A DNA stretch of 24,090 bases from assembly GCA_910592205.1 (NCBI GenBank), contig CAJVPJ010000476.1:1-24090 (forward strand), written 5' to 3'. The position numbers and the translations under genes were made by a program. How positions within the stretch are numbered: the stretch's first letter is position 1; each line of letters opens with the position of its first letter. Source of the DNA: Paraglomus occultum (taxonomy: Eukaryota; Glomeromycota; Glomeromycetes; Paraglomerales; Paraglomeraceae). Shown here piece after piece: positions 1-10,250 of the stretch. The notes beneath the pieces are model-generated. The model did not search any database and was not told the DNA's origin. It worked only from the letters and a program-made list of their open reading frames with translations.

Positions 1-660
1 TTAATCCATAAGCAACTGTTGTAGAACATTCTTTGTTGTATTACTATTACGCATCTTCTCTATCAGCAATCATTTGGTCTTGTAGAAAAAAAAAGTCAAA
101 CCTGTTTGATTCATTGAAAAAAAATACGATAAAAGGTTAATCCATAAGCAACTGTTGTAGAACATTCTTTGTTGTATTACTATTACGCATCTTCTCTATC
201 AGCAATCATTTGGTCTTGTAGAAAAAAAAAGTCAAACCTGTTTGATTCATTGAAAAAAAATACGATAAAAGGTTAATCCATAAGCAACTGTTGTAGAACA
301 TTCTTTGTTGTATTACTATTACGCATCTTCTCTATCAGCAATCATTTGGCCTTGTAGAAAAAAAAAGTCAAACCTGTTTGATTCATTGAAAAAAATACGA
401 TAAAAGATTAATCCATAAGCAACTGTTGTAGAACATTCTTTGTTGTATTACGCATCTTCTCTATCAGAAATTACTTGGCGTTGCAGAAAGTCAATCCTGT
501 TTATTGACTCATTGAAAAAAAACTGTAAAAGGTTATTCTATGAACAATAAAATGTACTTGTTGTAGAACATTTTTTCTTGTATTACGCATCTTCTCTATC
601 AACAATCACTTGGCGCTGTAAACTAATGAAGTAAGTCAAAATCTGTTCATTTGTTAAACT
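1..660. repeat. Tandem satellite array, ~136-bp unit, about five copies
   Basis: The unit begins 'ttaatccataagcaactg' at 1, 137, 273 and 408, and a diverged form starts near 533. Spacing is 136, 136, 135 and 125 bp. The first three copies are almost identical. The fourth has lost short stretches, including one copy of a 'tattac' motif, and the fifth has many substitutions and fades out by about 660. Each unit carries two A-tracts. The array starts at the first base of the window, so it probably continues to the left. It has no long ORF. It is a satellite or large minisatellite of unknown role, and the decay to the right marks its edge. Confidence 0.95.
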
Positions 661-3190
661 TGTTTATTGAAGAGGTACAGAGGGGAAACGGGTATTCCAA
701 GATTAGTTCTGCATAGAATGTACAAATGATTAGTAATTCTAAGTTTTCATTCCGAACCAATAAATAAGAAAAAATTCTTGTCAGTGAACAGGTTTATTAT
801 TCTATTCTTGTGATCTTTTACATAAACACTGGTATTCTAAATTCTGTATTAAGTGTATTTTATGCTAGGGACTTGGTCCATTTAGACTGGGTATATGCCA
901 GATAACGAGTATGCATGTCTAACCCATTTCTGGCCTGTTCTGTGAAAACGAATGAAAGCACATTATAGAAAAACGTGTCTGGTGACTTTAATTTGATTGA
1001 TGAATGCTAACAGTATTTTTAACCCAAGATTGCACAGATAGCGTACATGCGACTATTCAATGCAAAGTCACTTGAGAATGACAAAGTACAATTTAATTCA
1101 GACCTTGTTGAACTGAGTTACACATAATTTATATAATGAATTAAACTGCAAAAATTGAAACAAGATTACAACAAGTCAACCAACTGTATAATATCATAAG
1201 TTTTCATCTCAACTATTTAACATGCAGTGAGAATGTGAGAACAACGAGCCAATAACGTAATCAATGGCTTACGCAAGCTTACCAAATCGGTGACAAAGAA
1301 ACAGCGTCTATGCATGATAACGGTATTCTAATATACTGTAGATTATAAATATTATGAGGCATTTTGATATTGTTTGATGTTTGATTTATCCAATAATATG
1401 TAAGTACGTATACGTATTTTATATATACAAGATTATTGAATTTCTACAATGTATTATCTACTGCATATCAGGTACTGTCATCTGTGCCACCAGTACTAGC
1501 ATCTTAACAATGTTGGAGAAATATATGCTGGATATAATACGTGATCGTCACTATGATAACAGACTTGACCTGTAACATATCTTCTCGAATGGGTCCGGGT
1601 CCCATGACTAGTCATATCGGACTGGGTATACCATATACATTGAATGCATTCTTTTTATCTGATAGATTGAGTTTTAATAATTACAACTTTATAGTTGAGC
1701 GCATGTTATATAACCATAAACAACGCTTGTGCTATCGCTACATTAACTATTAATTAAAACGTCAGTATCTGAATAACACCTAATGTGTATTTTTGCTAGC
1801 AACAAACAAGTAGGTACTGAGTCGGGAGAAAACTGTGGACTGTATACTGATGCTCTTGTTATTGATACATAAGATGATAGCGTGGTCTCAATGGGTTTGG
1901 AAAGTAGCGAAAGTGTATCTTAAATAGTCTAAAACTTGTAGCAATAAACAAACATTGTGGCAACCTGAAAAGCACCAATACTTATGCGATAACTTATCAG
2001 AACGTAAATCAGAACAAACTTGTCCGTATTAAATTGGAAATACATATGCACTTGACATATGAAGTAATAGATACTGAATTTATACTATACTTGTGTATCA
2101 ATAGAAGTTGTTTATATAGACCTGGAAAGAAAAGTGGGTAATATAGCCATATAGGCTCACGAACATTATGTACCAAGTTGTCGTGAGTAAATAACTTTTT
2201 ATTGTTTGACGTTAAGCTTTTTCTACGTACAATACACTTATATCTCGTTTGTTAAATTCAGCAACCTATGAAATAAATAATGCGGTAACAAACGCTTGCG
2301 CTTTCGTTTTTAAACTTCTAATTTAAGATGATGTAGTTAACACACTCTTCCATCGTTCGGCAGGTAACATGTCTAGGTGTACATACAATAAGCTGTGCTT
2401 CCTCCCCCTCCAACTATATGCCAAAATGAAGTTTTTATCCCACGAAGCGGATAAACTTCTACAGCTTTTTCTAGAGTCCACTCGTACTTCAATCAATACC
2501 ATTTTATAATTTGGGCTTTTTGCTGTTCTGTATTGATCAATAAATATAAATGTTGGCCTGATTATGATAAATTACACACGCCTTTGCCTTATATGGATAA
2601 CTGTGACATTCTTTATACATGTGCGACGATCAAATCACGGAGTCACCATCCGTTCAACCGAGCGAAGATAGATATCCGTTCAAACAGGAAGATACATAGT
2701 TGCTATTCGTTCAATCGAGGACTTCGTTGGTATGAAATTCTTCTTGCTTGTGGACTGTGAGAACACCTTGCTTTTTTTTTTTTTGCTCAAATTATTATAG
2801 CAGTAATCATATGATTGTCACCCACATTCTTACGGTGGCTTATCAATGTGATATGGAAAAAGAGGATGTATCTTTGTTTAGTAGCATGAATTGCATTATT
2901 GTTACACATCTAATAATAACCGGTAGAATATTGATATAGAATACATACAGTACATAATCGTGAAATCGATCATGGGAACAGAATTACATGACCATCAGAA
3001 CATTAATACATTAATATCTTAATATAGTTATAAGCTGTTAATTCCGCTGATTTTACATTATTTACTATAAATGGGAATATTATTATTACCCATAACCGTG
3101 ACCTGTAACGGTAATGTAATAGTACATTTATGTTTTGAAGCCAGCCGTAAATGTTAAGCGTGCCCCTTGCGTCGAGTTTCGTAAGTGAAA
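661..3190. other. AT-rich stretch with no recognised gene
   Basis: No ORF above 75 codons and no convincing spliced frame. Two small structures stand out. A hairpin lies at 2428-2459 (gaagtttttatcc ... ggataaacttc, two-base bulge). Three degenerate ~25-bp direct repeats around 'atccgttcaaccgag' lie at about 2648-2720. The short frames at 1381-1753 and 2533-2939 look like chance ORFs. Confidence 0.6.
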
Positions 3191-3325
3191 AAAAAATACG
3201 CTAAAGCTGATGCTGAAATCCGGCTGAAGCCAATGGAATTAAAGAATAACATTTGATCAACCAATAAAAAGTCATGGTTTCAGCATCAGCCGCGACAATT
3301 TTTTATTAACGCATACCCGTAATCA
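3165..3325. repeat. MITE-like imperfect inverted repeat
   Basis: The 13-bp word gctgatgctgaaa at 3206-3218 is matched exactly in reverse complement at 3278-3290. Similarity continues outward less perfectly through A-rich flanks (…cgtaagtgaaaaaaaaatacgc on the left, gcgacaattttttattaacgc on the right), giving an element of about 150 bp. There is no coding capacity. A small non-autonomous DNA transposon is the simplest reading. I could not find a clear target-site duplication or a second copy in the window. Confidence 0.45.
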
Positions 3326-3733
3326 TCAATTAGTAACTAGATAGAGTTGGCATAGTTAGAGAGCGATTCGCTTTTCCAAGTTTACATTTCCGCAAACCCC
3401 TTTGGTTTTTGATTATTTAGTGGGTTCTGCGTTGGTCTTGTGTGTTGGCTTGTTCAAATATTCGTGTTATAATGTCTGACTTGCTAATTTATTCGTATTA
3501 GATTTTTTTTATAACAATTAAACTGCTACTGACCTAGACTATAATGAAAATGGAGTTTTTTGAAGGTTCTATTTAATATCTGAATAACATTCTTCAGTTG
3601 GAGGGAATCTCAACTCTTAAATTTTTATTTTTGCATTCGCTCTTTACTTATTACTCGCGAAGCAGGCTGGATATAGAAGATGGAATGTGGAGACATGTAT
3701 TTTACATACTCTCAGATTCATTCTTTCGCAATC

Positions 3734-4132
3734 CTAATGAATTTTCTGGAGCAATCTTTCTTTAATCTCAGATGAGCCGCCGGACAGAGCACGACGGTGA
3801 GCAAGTGAAACTGCAAGAGCTTCAGAACAGTCATCGATCTCTGGAAGGTACGAAGACTGCGTGTTTGTACTGACACATAAAATAAACGGTTTCCGGTGAA
3901 GTAGAAATTATTGACATGTGATGTTGGATTGATGACGCACATTATGTTGAGAACTACCCCCCACTTAATCACCATCTCATCACGCTAAAGCCTAAGCTTA
4001 TCTGTATTACTGTATGGAAGAAATGATAACGGAGTGGCTGCCGATGGCACTGGACGAATTGGGGCGATCCCATTCTCAAACTTTATTTCTCGCTCATCAA
4101 TATCATCGCTTGTTTTTTCTGTGAAGACGAAT
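3734..4132 (-). CDS. Candidate two-exon coding segment with SAP-like tail
   Basis: Family unknown. On the minus strand an open block at 4132-4011 (containing SDDIDEREIKFENG) follows an AG at 4134-4133. A GTAATA donor at 4010 and a TACCTTCCAG acceptor ending at 3841 would join it in frame to 3840-3734. That exon encodes IDDCSEALAVSLAHRRALSG followed by GSSEIKERLLQKIH and a stop. The last segment (helix, Leu-Ser-Gly-Gly turn, helix ending in ERLL) loosely resembles a SAP DNA-binding motif, which is inference only. The block could be the 3' part of the candidate gene at 4233-4657 if a weak GTTAGA donor at 4269 is used; that model would be 148 residues. Chance open frames remain a real alternative. 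Confidence 0.25.
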
Positions 4133-4232
4133 CTGAGAACAATTATAGATGGTTTTGAATCATAGTAACAAGCAACACATAACAAAAGATCGAGTGTCAA
4201 ATCTATCTTTATCTTTTCCAAAAGTAACCGGA

Positions 4233-4657
4233 TCAATCAGCCAGAGAGTTCAAGTCTTGTTCGTCTAACTCTTCATATTCGATTGCATTGTGGTTTTCTC
4301 CGACTACAAATATACGTATGTACGTTAGTCGACAGAAATATACTAGCCCTGTTGGGTCTCGATACAACTGCCACCATGGCACCACTCCTCATGTCCACCA
4401 TCGTCCTAACACACCTCCGTTTTACTCATTCTTTCTTGGATGCGATTCAAATGTGCCAACCGCCTGTTGCGAAATCGCCAACTCGTTTGGCAAGCTCTGT
4501 CATAAGATCTTAAATTGGGAACTGCATGATAATCGAGACATAATTCAAAGTTCTTAGGTAAACTAACGAATTCGACAGCATAAACGTTCTATATTTCCCT
4601 CATGAAGCTAGCTTATAGGAGAGCATCAACCCCTACCCCCAAATAATGTCCTCCCAT
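4233..4657 (-). CDS. Candidate three-exon small gene, 84 residues, unknown family
   Basis: Minus-strand model: exon 1 at 4657-4637 (ATG, seven codons), intron 4636-4589 (GTAGGG...ATATAG, 48 nt), exon 2 at 4588-4426, intron 4425-4304 (GTAAAA...TTTGTAG, 122 nt), exon 3 at 4303-4233. The second intron has a perfect CTAAC branch motif at 4328-4324, about 20 nt before the AG, as in many fungal introns. The three pieces sum to 255 nt and stay in frame. The protein reads VSLPKNFELCLDYHAVPNLR, then a basic stretch (SWRFRNRRLAHLNRIQERM), then an acidic end (EYEELDEQDLNSLAD). I do not recognise it. No promoter was identified. Against it: two open frames of 76 and 89 codons overlap it on the plus strand. 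Confidence 0.3.
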
Positions 4658-4797
4658 CTAATCTCCTCTTCTAAATTGTCGAGACAATCAGGTTGAATCC
4701 ATTGAAGATATGACCGCCTCGTAATCAGTATTACCGGTCATTAGTGTCGTCGGAAAAATCGACCTTTCTGGATTTGTACGTGACCAGAGCAGAGAAA

Positions 4798-5043
4798 ATG
4801 ACGATCCTTGAAATAGCAAAGACTTGCATCACGTGCAGACTTACCGAACGAATGTATGGAATTTCGCACAACTTGGGCCAAAACTTGGAAAATAATCAAA
4901 TTTCTATGAATATGCACACGGAATTATTTATCTATCTCATTGACCCGATTTATGCGCAACCCAGAACTTTATGGCAACAGAAAGCTCAAGAGGTATCTAC
5001 ATATCTTCAAACACATGGGAGAATTACTACAGAATTAGCTTAG
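4798..5043 (+). CDS. Unassigned ORF, 81 codons from ATG
   Basis: The frame is open from 4744 to the stop at 5041-5043. The first ATG, at 4798, has a purine at -3 (gaaaATGac). Composition is mixed and protein-like (for example YAQPRTLWQQKAQEVSTYLQ) with no signal peptide, membrane segment or motif I know. The same DNA carries a strong minus-strand splice donor (GTAAGT, at about 4846), so the true transcript could run the other way. It may equally be chance or part of a decayed element. Confidence 0.2.
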   Translation: MTILEIAKTCITCRLTERMYGISHNLGQNLENNQISMNMHTELFIYLIDPIYAQPRTLWQQKAQEVSTYLQTHGRITTELA

Positions 5044-6222
5044 CTATGGGTTACTGGCGCTGATAGTTTCCATACTAATGCTCATGCTCACTTGGATGAT
5101 GGGCGTGTCAGTGTATAAACACGTTTACATATGTGCATGTATAATTCCATTGGTAATGTCGACGACGTCGGGCTCAAATGATTGATCGCAGCGAAGTCTT
5201 TTATGAAGCAAAAGAGCTTTAAGTGTATGGAAAGTTGGATGGCGCCCAATTAGGCATTCGAGTAAGTTTTCCGAAAATCTAGCCTGCAAATCTAGCCTGC
5301 ATAGATTGATATAGATTTTGCTTTATTGACGAAACGTCTTCAAGTCTCTCCTGCCATTGATCAATCTTGTTATCGAATTATTTTGGTGTGTGAAAAAAGC
5401 ACACGAATTGGCAACCGAAGCATTAATTCAGTTCTTAGATCAGCCGTCAGGTAACCTCAACTCAAGATGCTGTCTATTATTTAATAATGAGTGAATGGGC
5501 AAGATCAAGATTACAGAATCCTTTAATGGTGTAGTACTTCTTCGTGTTATACTTATGCAGTTGCGATAACGATAGTAACTAATGCTTATTGACTGACATC
5601 TTCATGGGGATCTGATAAAAGAATCAATGCCGTCCGTGATGGAGTTTGGAAAGACTTTCCCCAACTACGCTAGCAAACGCTTGACTCGTCCAGCGAGAGC
5701 AGTTTTAATTAATACGGGAGGATATCTTCGATGAAATATTAGATTGTCTTGAATTATATAACAAATTCTCTAATCGAGAAAAAGAAAGCGTTATTTACCG
5801 TATCTTCTCGATTGCTCCATTTATATTTTTCTGAACCGCGCAAGAATCTGTCAAGTCAACGGGTATGTAGATTTATGTTTGTTATAATGCGTCCAAGCAT
5901 ACAGCATGGTTTCTTAATCAATTGATGATAACGCATATTTGTGATAGTAGGGCAGTAATTTTGATTTTAAAAATGGTCCAGGTACTTTTAAATAAGGGTA
6001 CGATAACTAATTATATGGATGTACGTGTAAAGTAATCACCTTCAATGTCGGAAATTACTTTTGGCAATGCTTGTCACGAACATCATGGTTTTTATTATCA
6101 TAAATTACCAAAATACCATATCAACATGATGGGTTATGAAATGATTTAAACTTCTTTACTATTTTTACATGCCTGTAAAAACTAATCATATTCATTGTTT
6201 ATGACCTTATAAATTGCTTATA
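5044..6222. other. No recognised gene; scattered short open blocks
   Basis: Several 40-50-codon blocks are open on the plus strand. One ends at a GTAACC donor-like site near 5452. Another, at about 5713-5834, reads REDIFDEILDCLELYNKF. None can be linked into a convincing model. A 13-bp direct repeat (aatctagcctgca) occurs twice at 5278-5303. A strong plus-strand donor-like site GTAAGT lies near 5264 without a matching exon that I can defend. A decayed gene or element is possible. Confidence 0.4.
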
Positions 6223-6571
6223 TTATATTACGTTATCACGCGTCACAGTTACATCTATCCTCTCGCGCGCCAATGATTGTTTCAGCACGCTCTTGTCAAT
6301 CAGACTCTCGAACCAATTGTATTGGCCCTTGCTCGTGCCTTGGTGTAGAGTTGCTTTGAATATCCCCTGTAAGCATGTCGGTTGGTGCGAATTCTTCTCC
6401 CATGTCGCGGTATGAAGGCTTTGCGACATTAAGAACACGCAAGTGTTTATATCAATAAAATTCCTTTCGCTCACTTACAGTTATGGAATGTATGATTCAT
6501 TTTATACCGACCATTCAAGCCGTCGACTTCGTAGTATTCCCACGTCCGAGGGGACGTCTTGAAAGACCAAA
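6223..6571 (-). CDS. Candidate exon pair of an unknown gene
   Basis: On the minus strand a pyrimidine-rich acceptor (caattttag) ends at 6572. The following block at 6571-6479 is open and ends at a textbook donor GTAAGTGAG beginning at 6478. In one phase it encodes TWEYYEVDGLNGRYKMNHTF; another phase is also open for most of its length. Downstream, a frame open from 6474 to the stop at 6223 (ATG at 6429-6427, 68 residues) reads protein-like, for example GQYNWFESLIDKSVLKQSLA. Which acceptor joins the blocks is unclear, because three downstream frames are all partly open. About 160-190 bp upstream, a short ATG block MKKIFSEA ends in another GTAAGT (around 6703). The splice signals are good, but the reading frame is not settled. 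Confidence 0.25.
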
Positions 6572-7036
6572 CTAAAATTGCGTAATCGAAGAGTTTTAGT
6601 AATTATTGGTTATTCGCAAACGTAAACTTCGTTGACAATGTTTGATAATACACGGACATATAATTCCGTTTATAGTCACAATATTGCCATCAAATAATAC
6701 TTACGCTTCGCTGAAGATTTTTTTCATATGATCAAAATTGAATTCACGAAGTCTAATCATATCAAACAAAAAGAAGATAAAAGTAATTAGGTTAATTGAT
6801 TTTCATTACACGAAAAACCGTACAACTTAAATCGAATATCAACGTACAACTTGCCCGGTGTAATCCGGATCCACTACCAGTATATTCGTTCACGATATTT
6901 GGGATGATGGGGTGCTGTCAACCTCTGTAAGTATCGCCAGTCGGGACATTTCGAAAGCGTTGTCATCGGGCAGTCGCCTGGAACTGCCGGATACAAAACC
7001 AATTTCACCGTGCCGAAAGCCCTCCATTTTCTCATT

Positions 7037-7594
7037 TCAGCTAGCTGTTGTTTCTTGGCCTGTTTCCGAGCCAACTTTCCTCCTCTGTTGGACGAATCCC
7101 GGCTTCAATACGTGCATGAAGAGATGGTGAATATGCCGATGTTGAGATGACGATGGCTGAGAATATACATATGACTGAGGAGACTGAAGAGATGATATGC
7201 CGATGATGACGAGATGCCGATGATCACGAGATGCTTGTGACTCCGATGACTGAGGCTGAGAAGATGATGATTGAGATGCCGATGATTGACGAGATACTGG
7301 TGACCGAGAATATACCGATGACTGAGAATATACCGATGACTGAGGATATACACACGACTGAGGTGATGCCGATTGTTGAGGAGACGGAAAATCATAGCCT
7401 GACGAGTTGCTCTGTTGTGCTGACGAATTCGCCGACTTGTTTGTTAAAAAGTACTTTTCTTTGACCGGATTTTGGACGGGTGCCACCAAGACAAAGGCTT
7501 TTTTCCCTACATTCCTGACCAGGTTTTGAAATAGTCGTGTGAACGAAACTAGCCTTAAACCAGACCGTCTTTCAGGATAATGTAAGAGCGACAT
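7037..7594 (-). CDS. Ser/Gln-rich repeat protein ORF, 185 residues
   Basis: This is an uninterrupted minus-strand frame with an ATG at 7594. Residues 1-60 are mixed and slightly basic, and include NPVKEKYFLTNKSAN, which faintly recalls helix III of an HMG box. From about residue 60 the frame becomes Ser/Gln/Tyr-rich with a recurring six-residue motif close to YSQSSV (YPQSSVYSQSSVYSRSPV), reflecting an 18-bp DNA repeat. Around residues 120-132 the pattern breaks into DHRHLVIIGISS, as expected from an indel in the repeat, before Ser/Gln returns. Low-complexity Q/S tracts of this kind occur in fungal regulators and prion-like proteins, but no function can be assigned. The repeat keeps other frames open too, including an antisense one, so ORF length alone proves little. 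An intron or frameshift inside is possible. Confidence 0.35.
   Translation of the reverse strand: MSLLHYPERRSGLRLVSFTRLFQNLVRNVGKKAFVLVAPVQNPVKEKYFLTNKSANSSAQQSNSSGYDFPSPQQSASPQSCVYPQSSVYSQSSVYSRSPVSRQSSASQSSSSQPQSSESQASRDHRHLVIIGISSLQSPQSYVYSQPSSSQHRHIHHLFMHVLKPGFVQQRRKVGSETGQETTAS
7130..7400. repeat. Degenerate 18-bp tandem repeat
   Basis: The word 'gatgactgagaatatacc' recurs with an 18-bp period at about 7300-7350. Shorter, decayed relatives (gatgccgatgat, gactgaggctgag) extend across 7130-7400. The repeat underlies the six-residue Ser/Gln motif read on the minus strand, and a Met-Thr-Glu-rich one on the plus strand. Confidence 0.8.
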
Positions 7595-7701
7595 CCCAAG
7601 ATGTCTACGACGGCGAAGCTACATGTTTTTAAAAGTGCATACTATGTTATATTTATGTATAATTATGTATTGTTATATACGATAACAGCAAATCCAATAC
7701 A

Positions 7702-7758
7702 TTACCGCCTTTTCTTAGCTTGTTCGATATAACGTTTCTTGCCAGTTATTTGAATTTT
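7702..7758 (-). CDS. Possible terminal exon
   Basis: On the minus strand a strong pyrimidine-rich acceptor (tttgtcgttttccag, ending at 7759) is followed by a short open block ending in TAA at 7704-7702. It reads KIQITGKKRYIEQAKKRR in phase 0 and NSNNWQETLYRTS in phase 1. AT-rich, 3'-UTR-like sequence follows. A donor at 7957 (GTAATA) would join the phase-1 reading to an open block ending LGMACRLLG. I cannot identify the rest of the gene. Confidence 0.2.
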   Translation of the reverse strand, partial: KIQITGKKRYIEQAKKRR

Positions 7759-7786
7759 CTGGAAAACGACAAAGAATCAATATTAA

Positions 7787-8101
7787 ATGACTTGGTTTAA
7801 TCTAATCGTTGAGCAAATATGGACAGAGTATTATATGTATAAAGCCAGGCTTGCAAATGTTAGCCAAACTATTGTTCGCAACCATGGTATCTACAACTCC
7901 GTTGATATCATCCTTACCCGTCTAATCACTATTTACATTCACATCTTTGGATATTACCGCCCAATAATCGACAGGCCATGCCAAGAATGGCTTCAATATC
8001 GGAAATTATTGCGAGTATCCTCTTCCTCGCATATCAGATCTTTTTCGACACCGTTCGTGTTAACAGAAAGTGGAACTTCTTCAGCGGTATGGTCATCGTA
8101 G
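7787..8101 (+). CDS. Unassigned ORF, 104 residues
   Basis: The frame is open from ATG (aatattaaATGact) to the stop at 8099-8101, with aromatic-rich mixed composition (ARLANVSQTIVRNHGIYNSV). In a second plus-strand frame, the block beginning MASISEIIASILFLAYQIFF has the look of a membrane segment and stops at about 8120, so the true frame is uncertain. This ORF is antisense to the possible minus-strand exons that would feed the candidate terminal exon at 7702-7758. No family is recognised. Confidence 0.2.
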   Translation: MTWFNLIVEQIWTEYYMYKARLANVSQTIVRNHGIYNSVDIILTRLITIYIHIFGYYRPIIDRPCQEWLQYRKLLRVSSSSHIRSFSTPFVLTESGTSSAVWSS

Positions 8102-8434
8102 AGTCGGGTTTCTTATCTTAAAACATGACGTGATATCCAGCCACGCAATAAATACCGTTTGTAAAATCTATACTTAAATATAAAGTGGGTGGCTACCGGA
8201 GCGAAACAAAAAATATGTGTCTATTCACTATGAAATGTGAAAAAAAAAGTTATCACGTGGTTTGTGTGCATTATCAGCGGGTGCCACAACAATCACTTTC
8301 CATAAAGGTTATATGTAAAGTTCTTTTCCCGATAAATTACTATTTTTGTTATTCCAGCCCGTATTCATACCCGGCAACCTGCATTGTGGAATTTCTTTCA
8401 TTATTCGACTGCTCTTCATTCATCTAACAACGAG

Positions 8435-9015
8435 GATGGGCTGGAAGGGACAGAACAAGCTCTGGGAAGGAAAAATTGGCTTACAGATAGACTTTGGTGG
8501 TGAATCAATAGGGTAGAAAAGGAAGGTGGTGGTTTGATACGCTGTGTAGGACGATCGTTAGCGAAAACTGGATGAAAGCTGAAGGAACACTTAGTAACTG
8601 ATGATAATGTGGGAGACGGCGTTATCATATTAAGACGAAAACTTGGTGTAGTTTGGAAACTAATTGTGAGATCAGCAAGGATACCCGGATAAGACTGATC
8701 GAATACATACAATTTTATAGTGCAAAAGCACTCAGGCATAACAAGGGGAAAAGGGGGAAGATGGTGACCGAAGTTGAAGATAAGAGGGGTGACGGAAAAC
8801 TTTATATTTCTAATCACTTTTTTGTGTTAACCCAACAATCGCCGATTGGAAATTTGCGACTTACCGAGAAACTCGTCAAAGAGCTTTGGCAGCTTAAAGA
8901 CTAGCGGGAATTGGGAATGTGCTGTCAGAATAATGTACTAGACATTGATTAGATCATTGAAATGTTGATGTGTCAGTAAATGTAAATGCTGTCACTATGC
9001 ATCATCACTCACTAC
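8435..9015 (+). mobile_element. Dispersed element, copy A (diverged, no intact ORF)
   Basis: This stretch is recognisably related to 21226-22150. Shared blocks occur in the same order: 'gggctggaag' with 'gatagactttg' (8438-8500 and 21230-21282); a 'tgatacgctgtgtagga' type block (8535 and 21325); 'gataatgtgggaga' (8602 and 21405); a 'gcagcttaaagactagcggg' type block (8890 and 21968); and 'cattgaaatg...gtcagtaaatg' (8957 and 22095). In copy A parts of two frames are protein-like (SNHFFVLTQQSPIGNLRLTE from about 8803) but are broken by stops. I do not recognise an encoded transposase or polymerase. It looks like an old, inactive family of transposable element. The termini are approximate. Confidence 0.6.
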
Positions 9016-9840
9016 CTACAAATACTGAGATACAGTCTGTCTCGAAAAAACCGGAATTAAAAAAGGACAACTACTGTAGCAATCAATAACTTGTTTGAAA
9101 GGTAAAAACGAAATCTATTGTTCAAGTCCAAATATTTTGTTAATTGAAAGCGCGTGACGTATTTAACGCATGTGCAGACATTTTCACACGCGCAGATCAA
9201 CTATCCGTTTTATTTACATGATATTAATATTCCTATCACATACCGATAGAATCTACCAAAAAAAAAACGAACTCTAACGTTAAAACGAACGTATTGCATC
9301 AGCCAGCATTCGCCGACACTTCTGTTGGATTACCTCCCCCCCATTGATTCGATCGTATACATTGGAATAGATATGGCCATATATCCTTTTTGCCAATGCC
9401 GCCTTTTCCCATCACTCCATCTATACTCAAAAGCGAAACGTATATTCTAATTCATATTAGATTACTTTTGCCAGGCTGAGCATAAGGTGAGCATATAATT
9501 TGAGAATGTAACTAGCATGCAGTGCTCTTTTCTGGTAAGCGTCGAGTCATCGATTAAATCTACTTGTCTTGGGAATTGTTATTGGAGATTAGAATCGCGC
9601 TACGGAGAAGAATGAAGAGAGGAATTATACAGAGCAGATAACTGTAGGATATGGAATTAGGTGCGTAAGCGATTGAGAGACTGGAAAGACCCACGTACAA
9701 TCAAAATTATTATAGGACGCATGCGGTTGCCTGTTTATGGAAAACATACTGGTGAGTTAGGATCTTTGGCCGCCGCAAAAATATCAAGGAACCAAAATTC
9801 TAATTTACGTAATCAACAACTCTTCGTGCAAGGTGATCAA
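9016..9840. other. No recognised gene
   Basis: The only frame of note starts at a GTG at 9661 and ends at 9852. It is basic at the start (RKRLRDWKDPRTIKIIIGRM) and ends inside the inverted-repeat arm that begins near 9841. It shows no family resemblance and its first ATG is internal. The rest is AT-rich with homopolymer runs (an A-run at about 9259-9267, a C-run near 9345). Confidence 0.5.
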
Positions 9841-10250
9841 GTATGGGAATGAACGATAGAATGTCCATCGTAATAGAAAGCATCAGTTACATTCGCTGTG
9901 ATAGAGAAGTGAGATATATTGATGTGACGTAAAACGAGAAATATGTGCTTAGAAGGCACGGGATCAGGCAGGCTATGTATTTATGCCCATAGGAATGACT
10001 GAAGCACCACGTCCGATTTATCTTCCCGTCTACTGCATGATCTGAAAAGCTCGAGAAGAATGATGGAACCGGAAAGGGACTTCGCTTGAATTGGAACGTG
10101 AAGATAACTGTGGCATATGAAATAAATGCGTAAATCCAATTCCAAATCCATGCCAGAAGCATTTGGACACGTATAAGTCACTAATTCTACACTGACGCGT
10201 CAATTATGATATCTCATAGTAACTATCGTTTTATTCTATAACATGTAGAA
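9841..10250 (-). repeat. Left arm of a ~350-410-bp inverted repeat
   Basis: The reverse complement of this stretch aligns along its length with 12050-12400. Near-identical blocks are: acatgttatagaat with acgatagttactat (inner end); tcagatcatgcagtaga followed by gggaag; tggtgcttcagtcat; ccgtgcctt with taagc and catat; ctcgttttac; cgaatgtaa; and tatcgtt near the outer end. The arms differ by many substitutions and small indels. No intact ORF is conserved between them. Confidence 0.8.

Noticed and set aside
1-660. CRISPR array at the left end
   Set aside because: The whole 136-bp unit is repeated with no unique spacers, so it is a satellite.
6912-7130. Overlapping ORFs at 6874-7130 on both strands
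   Set aside because: Three frames are open at once in a locally GC-richer patch next to the Ser/Gln repeat, and none has a motif. One could be a continuation of the Ser/Gln gene after an indel, but this cannot be decided here.
9887-10181. Two overlapping minus-strand ORFs of 91 and 66 codons
   Set aside because: They lie inside the inverted-repeat arm and the frames are not preserved in the partner arm.
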